Positions 8,258 through 14,806 of a stretch of DNA of 14,806 bases are shown here, piece after piece. The DNA comes from Cymbomonas tetramitiformis (taxonomy: Eukaryota > Chlorophyta > Pyramimonadophyceae > Pyramimonadales > Pyramimonadaceae). Both the position numbers and the translations under genes were made by a program. Where the stretch lies: positions 1-14,806 of the forward strand of contig LGRX02015213.1 in the NCBI GenBank assembly GCA_001247695.2, written 5' to 3'. Numbering within the stretch: the stretch's first letter is position 1; each line of letters starts with the position of its first letter. The notes under the pieces are model-generated. The model was not told where the DNA came from. It ran no database searches and saw only the letters and a list, made by a program, of their open reading frames with translations.

Positions 8258-11026
8258 TGCTCAACTCTTCAAGACGAAGTGATTTCAGGAAGTTATCCTG
8301 ATCGATTGCATGTCCTCCGAAGTGAGGTCCAAAGAGAGGATTGTTGTGTTTGTCAGTACGAAACGATTTGAAAAAAGGCAGTGCACTACTGCTAGGTATG
8401 CCTGACATGTTTGAACCTGCCAATCGGTATGATACAATCTGATTTTGTAGGATGTGAGTGAGGTTGCCATCCCTCCAGATTACAGCATACAATTCCTCGT
8501 CGACGACACGCTTGAGGTCAAGACTATCTCTGAGGGCTCTGGCTTTCTGAATTGTTGAAAGCTTAGAGAACGGTATGACCACACCAAAAGCCGGAATGTC
8601 TCTGGCGCCACCTGTAAACCAAAGGAGCAAAATAGAAGGATATCAAGGTAACATGGTTAATGTGATGTCAAGGATGGGAATTATTAGATGGACACAAATC
8701 ACAAATCGAAAATAACAAACTCACCTTCAGAGAAAAACATGCGAATCGTTTGCCCTTCATAACCGACTGGAATTGGGTGCCTAGCTGGGTTTTGCGAAGT
8801 GTGAGGATGTTGAGCAAGTAGAGTTTCAATCTCTTTTGGTGTATGGTACCTGTTGAACGATGAATGAGATAAGTGATTGCATATTAATAAATACAAAACT
8901 AGGCGAATGATAATAGCTAAGAGAAATTTACCTTAAGGGTCCAACGCCAATGTCCTTCTTGAGGAATAATGACATCGGTCTAGGTTTTTTGGCCAATCTC
9001 ATAGGAATAGATGGTTTGCCAAGTCTTCGATTCTCTTTATTCTTTGCTGAATTTTCAATTTTTTGCAGTGGAAGAGCAAACTGGTGTTGATCGCAACCGT
9101 GTTTTTCATGATATGGAAGAGGTAGCACCTGAAAGCAAAAAATGGTCAAGATTGAGTTTGATGAACAATGTGAAAAAGAAACACAAGGCAATTTGGAATA
9201 ATATGTTAGTGAGCATACCTCGCCCGCAATGGTTGGTGGCTTCACCCCCAGCAAGTCAGGATGGATATTGATGTTGAATGAGGTGCATGTTTTTGACTCC
9301 TTCAAGCCATCTACCAACACCAAAGTCCCGAAAGCTCGATATGAAGTATTAGTCCTTGCAGAGCTTCGTGCAAAGGGCTTGTTAAAACCCTCAGGTGCAA
9401 ACGGATTGCCATCAGCAATAGACGCGCTGACAATAGCCAATTCTGTTGCAATGAGTTGTCGATGTGCAGCAAGTGCAAGGAGACGGACATCTACTGAAGC
9501 CACTTCATTGGCCATCCGAGTGCTGTTGTTACCAGCTTTGCAAGCGCGTGATGTCGTGTTTAAGCACTCAACAGCATGCCTTGGTCCAGCACCTGTCGAC
9601 CTCCCCAAACAAAATTAAACATGTCGACCTCCCCAAACAAAATTAAACAACAGGCTGTATGGATGGAGTATTAGTCAATATAGTCTTCAATGTAACCATC
9701 CAAGAATTGAAAAATTATTCACATTGCAGGGACATGAATCAGGAGTGCATTTGAAGCCAAGCCTGAAACAACTTACCAGGGAATGCTCTGTTGAGTGTTT
9801 TCTCATGCCCAAGTAGTTCCAACAAGGTCATGTCAGCAAAGGTATCATCGTATGAGATGGTCGAGTCTTCGTTTTGAGTAAGTCCGATTAGCATACACAC
9901 GTGGTCCACTGGACTTGTGAGTGGATCCAGTCGAACTGGCCAGAGGTTTTTTACTGTGCACTCTTCCTGGTTGTCCTTGGTGTCCCATATTCTCAGGTTA
10001 GCCTCATTATCCCAGAGAAGTACCTGTGAAGTGTGAAGTCAAATTGTTGAATGAGTGGCAAATCAGTTGTTATTTGATTATATTAAGCCGAGTATTATAT
10101 GGAAGGTGATTAGAACATGGTCAATAGCTGTAATGAACATAGTATGACACATGTTGGTCCAACGATATTAATACTCTTAGAGCATATCACAGGTCGTCTA
10201 GCTGAATGAAAACAGTCAATGCATGACAATAAACACGGTTAGTGTAGACACGTGGAATGATTGGTGGGCACATCGATTGTCATGCATGAGTGCAAAACGA
10301 CTACCAACCTGACTCAGTGGGTTGTGTTAGGAGTGAGTGTTGAGTTATTAAACTACAACTCACCTTGAGAGGGCGCTCCTGCCAACTTTCATATGGCACA
10401 ATTAATGGTTCATCAAATTTTCGTACATTTATTCGTACATTAAGAGTGTCAGAGGCGCGGGTGCTTGCGAAGCAAATAATCCCACTGCCGTCTACGAAAT
10501 TGATACTGTAAACAGCTCTGGTGGTTTCAGGATCTGTATACAACAATACAAAACATTAGTTTATTCGATGATGATAGTGACAAACTTGAATTTGAAATCA
10601 AGGACGTGATTGAAGTTACCTTGTGCGTTGTAAAATGGATATACATTCTTCATGGCGTACTCGACATTTGGATGGTAGGTTAAATGGCCAGATGTGCCAA
10701 GTCCAAGTAGCAGTACCCTTGAATCCCGGAGTAATATCGGACCACGGTTGACGTGGTGGTGTATCGTTGTGCGCTATTAAAAGACCAAGTTTCTTCCCAA
10801 GAATTTGAGTAGAGGACATGTACACAGGATTTGCATTCACCCATTCGTTGAGGAGATTGAACTCAGTGACGAGACAAGGACCTCCCTTCCTTATCTTTCC
10901 TTTGGTGGATATTGTCGCTCGATCGCCAAGGGCCTGGAAGTTCAGGATACGTACGTTGGCCTTGGTCACCAAAAGTGGGTCTAAGACATTTAAAGCTTGG
11001 GCTAGTATCTCTGACCACTCAGGCAT
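8232..11026 (-). CDS. Eight-exon gene of unknown function, C-terminus replaced by retrotransposon insertion
   Basis: Exons by splice signals and phase: 10841-11026, 10620-10773, 10364-10533, 10023-9777, 9592-9219, 9128-8932, 8849-8725, 8611-8232. All introns are GT-AG and the phases join without a stop, giving 610 residues. The start is the first ATG (11024-11026, MPEWSEILAQAL) after an in-frame TGA. I do not recognise the family. Visible segments include a hydrophobic LLLGLGTSGHL, a WD40-like VLLWDNEANLRIWD stretch, an Ala-rich predicted helix (exon 5, LLALAAHRQLIATELAIVSA), a basic stretch (KENRRLGK... LAKKPRP) and a C-terminal part with IPFSKLSTIQKARALRD. No signal peptide or membrane span is evident, so a cytosolic or nuclear protein is likely. 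At 8260 the frame enters the retrotransposon, adds SSHMGITIA and stops at 8232-8234. The original last 45 residues lie at 2313-2448, which would have made about 646 residues. The 10774-10840 intron is the least certain boundary. Confidence 0.75.
8260..8268. repeat. 9-bp target-site duplication, 5' side of the retrotransposon
   Basis: CTCAACTCT on the plus strand is identical to 2449-2457. It lies inside the last coding exon of the interrupted gene, where in frame it covers the codons for Glu-Leu plus two bases of the next codon. Confidence 0.82.
9594..9649. repeat. Perfect 28-bp tandem duplication at an intron 3' end
   Basis: Two identical 28-base units (9594-9621 and 9622-9649) lie head to tail in the intron 9593-9776 of the eight-exon gene. 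The unit contains GTCGACCTCCCC and AACAAAATTAAACA. On the minus strand the copy nearest the exon provides the GTCGACAG acceptor. The same position in the other copy reads GTCGACAT, so only one usable AG is left. Confidence 0.9.
10219..10287. repeat. 12-bp perfect inverted repeat inside the gene's longest intron
   Basis: ATGCATGACAAT at 10219-10230 and its exact reverse complement at 10276-10287 are separated by 45 bases. They lie in the 340-base intron 10024-10363, which is far longer than the gene's other introns (67-184 bases). A short palindrome GTTGGTCCAAC lies about 60 bases away, near 10155. This could be a small remnant insertion or an RNA hairpin; no flanking duplication was found. 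Confidence 0.6.
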
Positions 11027-11265
11027 TATCAGCACTCAACGTTGACAAGGATACTGCACACCATAAAGCACAATGACAAAATTAGCAGGTTGTAAATAAA
11101 TGATAAAATTCAAGTGAACATATTGGTAATAATATTAATGGTAATTTAGTTGAATTCACTCACCTATAAGATAATGGGCTTCAAATTATTGAATGAATTG
11201 CGGCATTTTTCCGGCAAGTCATCATTCCACCATCGTTGATCCCGATAAGCGAGGACATGTTATCT
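11027..11265. other. 5' flank of the eight-exon gene
   Basis: This AT-rich stretch lies upstream of the chosen start codon. On the minus strand a GTGAGT donor (11158-11163) and a plausible acceptor TGTGCAG near 11055 could bound a leader intron of about 110 bases, so the gene may have an extra 5' exon. A 31-codon open stretch ending at that donor (11164-11256) has no ATG and ends in TAG exactly at the donor, so I did not add it to the coding sequence. Confidence 0.35.
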
Positions 11266-11288
11266 AGTAGGGCTTGGTGAGCCCTACT
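11266..11288. other. Perfect 9-bp hairpin at the edge of the minisatellite
   Basis: AGTAGGGCT, a five-base loop (TGGTG), then AGCCCTACT. It stands six bases before recognisable homology to the 231-bp repeat begins. The function is unknown: it may be a transcription stop or structure, a transposon end, or chance. Confidence 0.6.
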
Positions 11289-11293
11289 GATCA

Positions 11294-13039
11294 CAAGACA
11301 AGCTTGCTGTCCATTTACCACAGGTAAACGTGTGGGCTTTCCTCACCCACAGGAACGCTGGTGGGCCTTTAGACAGGTGCTTAAGCACTCATCCAAATAC
11401 CGGCTTGATGGGCCAACAATGTATAAAATGGTGGGGGCCCACCACACAAAGTGGGTGGACAATCCTCATCCACATAGTGGCTTATCCTCATCCACAGGAT
11501 AATTAGTGGGCCATCTTTATCTCCAAGACTGGCTTCTTGGTCACCCTTAACCACAGGAAGACGTGTGGGTCTCCTCATCCACAGGAACGCTGGTGGGCCT
11601 TTGGACAGGTGCTTAAGCCCTATCCAAAAACAGGCTTGATGGGCCAACAATGTATAAAATGGTGGGGGCCCACCACACAAAGTGGGTGGACAATCCTCAT
11701 CCACATAGTGGCTTATCCTCATCCACAGGATAATTAGTGGGCCATCTTTATCTCCAAGACTGGCTTGTTGGTCACCCTTTACCACAGGAAGACGTGTGGG
11801 CCTCCTCATCCACAGAACGCTGGTGGGCCTTTGGACAGGTGCTTAAGCCCTATCCAAAAACAGGCTTGATGGGCCAACAATGTATAAAATGGTGGGGGTC
11901 CACCACACAAAGTGGGTGGACAATCCTCATCCACATAGTGGCTTATCCTCATCCACAGGATAATTAGTGGGCCATCTTTATCTCCAAGACTGGCTTCTTG
12001 GTCACCCTTAACCACAGGTAAACGTGTGGGTCTCCTCATCCACAGGAACGCTGGTGGGCCTTTGGACAGGTGCTTAAGCCCTATCCAAAAACAGGCTTGA
12101 TGGGCCAACAATGTATAAAATGGTGGGGGTCCACCACACAAAGTGGGTGGACAATCCTCATCCACATAGTGGCTTATCCTCATCCACAGGATAATTAGTG
12201 GGCCATCTTTATCTCCAAGACTGGCTTCTTGGTCACCCTTTGCCACAGGAAGACGTGTGGGCCTCCTCATCCACAGGAACGCTGGTGGGCCTTTGGACAG
12301 GTGCTTAAGCCCTATCCAAAAACAGGCTTGATGGGCCAACAATGTATAAAATGGTGGGGGTCCACCACACAAAGTGGCTGGACAATCCTCATCCACATAG
12401 TGGCTTATCCTCATCCACAGGATAGTTAGTGGGCCATCTTTATCTCCAAGACTGGCTTCTTGGTCACCCTTTACCACAGGAAGACGTGTGGGCCTCCTCA
12501 TCCACAGGAACGCTGGTGGGCCTTTGGACAGGTGCTTAAGCCCTATCCAAAAACAGGCTTGATGGGCCAACAATGTATAAAATGGTGGGGGTCCACCACA
12601 CAAAGTGGGTGGACAATCCTCATCCACATAGTGGCTTATCCTCATCCACAGGATAATTAGTGGGCCATCTTTATCTCCAAGACTGGCTTCTTGGTCACCC
12701 TTTACCACAGGAAGACGTGTGGGCCTCCTCATCCACAGGAACGCTGGTGGGCCTTTGGACAGGTGCTTAAGCCCTATCCAAAAACAGGCTTGATGGGCCA
12801 ACAATGTATAAAATGGTGGGGGTCCACCAAACAAAGTGGGTGGACAATCCTCATCCACATAGTGGCTTATCCTCATCCACAGGATAGTTAGTGGGCCATC
12901 TTTATCTCCAAGACTGGCTTGTTGGTCACCCTATCACAATAAGACGTGGGGCTTCCTCATCCACAGGAACGCTGGTGGGCTTTTGGACAGGTGCTTAAGC
13001 CCTATCCAAAAACAGGCTTGATGGGCCAACAATGTATAA
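11294..13039. repeat. Minisatellite: about 7.5 tandem copies of a 231-bp unit
   Basis: The landmark GGCTTGATGGGCCAACAATG recurs at 11402, 11633, 11863, 12094, 12325, 12556, 12787 and 13015. Spacing is 231, 230, 231, 231, 231, 231 and 228 bases. Central copies differ by only a few bases; the first and last are more diverged, as is usual at array edges. Each unit contains TATAAAA, three copies of a CCTCATCCACAGG-like subrepeat, a TTATCC/GGATAA inverted pair, and TGGTGG/CCACCA and GTCCACC/GGTGGAC inverted pairs around the TATAAAATGGTGGGGG segment. Because 231 is divisible by three, long open frames run through the array on both strands; these are a by-product of the repeat. The array lies between the eight-exon gene and the USP-like gene. 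Confidence 0.96.
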
Positions 13040-13139
13040 TGTCAATAATGTCAATGAACAATGTATTCATGACCGTGGTCGTTAAACTTTGCAATTAATT
13101 GTTGATTTCAAGGTTTTTTGGTTGAAAATGTAGTGCGAA

Positions 13140-14806
13140 CTACAATGAGGATAAAGTGTACATATAGAAAAGTTGGCTCGGGTCTGGATCCATTGGAAAA
13201 GGAATTTCTCTAAATGTTTGATGGTTATAATTGTCTACAAGCACCCATGAATGATCATGCTTTACAGAAATGTAGAAATGAGATCCAGTATAATGAGCAA
13301 CTCCTGTCAAATCATATTTATGTGTATAACCATTGGCCAGATTCAATATATTTTCAGTTGCAGATGGGATGATGTTGACATCTGGAGTGTTGCTTCTGAT
13401 GGTTGCAACATTAATGATGATAGAAGTTGGAGGGGAATTTATCTGTTGGTAAACGTGTTCGGTATTGGACAAATTGTCTGCGACATCAGTAATCGCTAAA
13501 TTGTCTGTAAGGGTTTCACTGACAAGGGATACACAATGTGAACATGTGAAAACACGGGGAAGTTTAGTGTCCAATTCGATCAACTTGAAAGGATCTACGT
13601 GATCACATTTGAATAAATGACGGTACGTGTATAAGATATTTGAACACCATGAATGTGGACTCCAGGGACAAGCAAATTTAACCTTAGTTTTTTCAACATT
13701 GCAAGCGGTGCATTTGTAATGCTGCTGGATATGTAGGGCTACAATGTCAGAAGATTTTGAATAAATTGTTCTAAGGGTGGCATGTAATGACCCAAAGGAT
13801 CCATTAGCACCAGCTTCATGCAAGGTGACATGATGTCGTAATTTATTCCTAGAAGAAGAAATATCTTTGGCAATTCCTCGATATCGAGCCCATAAACTAT
13901 CATACACTAATTGAGTAAGGGTGGGATCGGTTGACGAAAATATGTATTTGGTACATAGATGATATAACCATTCGATGCATGGATCAATGAAGCAGGAGTT
14001 GGCCTCCCAAGGAATGTGCACCATTGATGTATTGACTGGTAATAAAGTATTTACAGGGTTAATCGATGTAGTAGACGACATTTCTGCAGGATTACCATTT
14101 GTATCTATATTTTCTACAGCAATAGGTGTTTTAGTATACACTAAGATGTATGCGTCTTTTGCCAAATTTGATGGTGTAATGTGAGACACATTGTGATCGT
14201 CACATTGTAACCAACCTCCATTTTGCTGGACAATACAAGTTGTATAGTGTCCAGAAGAAACATTGTTACCGAAATGCTTGACCACTCCTATTAATTTATA
14301 GGTTACATCTTGTGATGTAACTTTGAGGTCTTTTGAGGTCAATGTTTGTGTAATTGAGATGTGTATAGGCAATTTTTTACCATGGTTATCATATTTCGCA
14401 ATCAATATGACTAAAGTTTTTGGCAGTTGTTCAATAGTTTTAAGTTGCATGTTATTATTACTGTTTATGTTGCACACTGGGCATTGCCAAAGAATGTTGG
14501 TACAACCTAGAGCATGATTAATACAAGCTTTCAAGGATATATTAGGCTTAGATGTAGGTACATTTAAAATGAAATTTGTATCTTGAATTGAATTATGTAC
14601 ATGCCCGGTACAAGGATGATTTGTACACCTTTGTGTATATTTGTACGTTCCTTGAAATGATGTTTTTGGTAAGCTAGGATGAAGTAAATTGAGTAGTTTT
14701 ACCAAGAATTCTCCTGCATCATGTTGAGATGAGTTGTTGTATTGTGGAATTAGTCGTCGAATATTAAATAAACATGATTCAGGTTGAGCAGAAACGCCTG
14801 TTGATA
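13140..14806 (-). CDS. Protein with two tandem ubiquitin-specific-protease-like domains (5' end beyond window)
   Basis: The frame is open from the right edge to a TAG at 13140-13142, giving 554 visible residues without introns; numbering starts at the codon at 14802-14804. Domain 1 lacks its N-terminal part with the catalytic Cys, but shows the USP helix signature QHDAGEFL (27-34), a CX4C (60, 65) and CXXC (108, 111) zinc-finger layout, the His box NVSSGHYT with His186, LQCDD (Asp202/203), and the closing DAYILVYTK. Domain 2 follows a Ser/Thr/Asn linker and has its own candidate nucleophile box WEANSCFIDPC (Cys271), CTAC (365, 368) and CSHC (421, 424), the His box YTGSHFY (His509), and WVLVDN (Asp524). 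In known USPs the Cys, His and Asp/Asn form the triad that cleaves ubiquitin or related tags. Domain 2 is more divergent and could be degenerate or specific for another modifier. Base composition is more AT-rich than the alpha-galactosidase gene. Confidence 0.85.
   Translation of the reverse strand, partial: STGVSAQPESCLFNIRRLIPQYNNSSQHDAGEFLVKLLNLLHPSLPKTSFQGTYKYTQRCTNHPCTGHVHNSIQDTNFILNVPTSKPNISLKACINHALGCTNILWQCPVCNINSNNNMQLKTIEQLPKTLVILIAKYDNHGKKLPIHISITQTLTSKDLKVTSQDVTYKLIGVVKHFGNNVSSGHYTTCIVQQNGGWLQCDDHNVSHITPSNLAKDAYILVYTKTPIAVENIDTNGNPAEMSSTTSINPVNTLLPVNTSMVHIPWEANSCFIDPCIEWLYHLCTKYIFSSTDPTLTQLVYDSLWARYRGIAKDISSSRNKLRHHVTLHEAGANGSFGSLHATLRTIYSKSSDIVALHIQQHYKCTACNVEKTKVKFACPWSPHSWCSNILYTYRHLFKCDHVDPFKLIELDTKLPRVFTCSHCVSLVSETLTDNLAITDVADNLSNTEHVYQQINSPPTSIIINVATIRSNTPDVNIIPSATENILNLANGYTHKYDLTGVAHYTGSHFYISVKHDHSWVLVDNYNHQTFREIPFPMDPDPSQLFYMYTLSSL

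Larger units (their letters stand above)
2458..8259 (-). mobile_element. LINE-like non-LTR retrotransposon, 5' end probably truncated
   Basis: The element is 5,802 bases, bounded by a 9-bp direct repeat (2449-2457 and 8260-8268). In its own sense it runs from 8259 down to 2458: coding region, a C-rich 3' untranslated region of about 390 bases (2458-2845), then a tail of ATT repeats. There are no long terminal repeats. The single open frame encodes reverse transcriptase, RNase H, a CCHC motif and a methyltransferase-like domain. It is already open at the first element base and has no upstream ATG, and no endonuclease precedes the reverse transcriptase, which fits the 5' truncation common in LINE insertions. 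The target lies in the last exon of the gene at 8232-11026, in the same orientation as that gene. Confidence 0.87.

Noticed and set aside
9960..10023. WD40 repeat call from VLLWDNEANLRIWD
   Set aside because: Only one such stretch is seen, without the GH/WD spacing or further repeats, so a beta-propeller is not supported.
11164..11256. A 31-codon open stretch (YRDQRWWNDDLPEKC) as an upstream exon
   Set aside because: It has no ATG, is closed by stops on both sides, and ends in TAG exactly at the candidate donor, so it cannot join the next exon in frame.
11381..12876. Long repeat-protein frames through the tandem array (both strands, 77-residue period)
   Set aside because: They follow automatically from a stop-free unit whose length is a multiple of three. 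Open frames occur on both strands, no plausible domain appears, and the 230-base copy breaks the frame.
11294..13039. CRISPR-like array
   Set aside because: The whole 231-bp unit is repeated without unique spacers, and the surrounding genes are eukaryotic.

Overview
The window looks like a fungal nuclear chromosome segment, most likely from a basidiomycete. Protein genes are split by short GT-AG introns (mostly 67-184 bases), a secreted GH27 alpha-galactosidase is present, and the rest is dominated by a retroelement and a minisatellite. Phylum placement is inference from gene style only. Every gene-like feature reads on the minus strand.

Layout from low to high coordinates. (1) 1-1695: 5' two-thirds of a secreted GH27 alpha-galactosidase gene (two exons, running off the left edge). 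(2) 1696-2312: AT-rich spacer holding its promoter. (3) 2313-2457: a stranded 3' coding piece of another gene. (4) 2458-8259: a 5.8-kb non-LTR (LINE-like) retrotransposon with one open frame of about 1,800 codons: reverse transcriptase, RNase H, a CCHC zinc motif, then a C-terminal domain resembling the NPPF (PCIF1-like) adenine-N6 methyltransferases. (5) 8232-11026: an eight-exon gene of unknown function whose last exon is cut by the retrotransposon. (6) 11294-13039: about 7.5 copies of a 231-bp tandem repeat, with a perfect 9-bp inverted repeat at one edge. (7) 13140-14806: the 3' part of an intronless gene for a protein with two ubiquitin-specific-protease-like domains in tandem.

The main structural result is that the retrotransposon inserted into the coding part of the last exon of the eight-exon gene. 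The 9-bp sequence AGAGTTGAG (minus strand) flanks it at 8260-8268 and 2449-2457, and the element ends in an ATT-repeat tail directly against one copy. Reading across the empty site continues the host frame without a break into a 45-residue C-terminus that now lies about 5.8 kb away at 2313-2448. In the present allele that C-terminus is replaced by nine element-derived residues and a stop. The element frame is intact to its stop, so the insertion looks recent, but it lacks an endonuclease region at its 5' end and is probably 5'-truncated.

The most novel candidate is the reverse transcriptase-RNase H-zinc motif-methyltransferase fusion. The tandem USP-like protein beside a minisatellite is the second. 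I could run no database search, so family calls rest on visible motifs.
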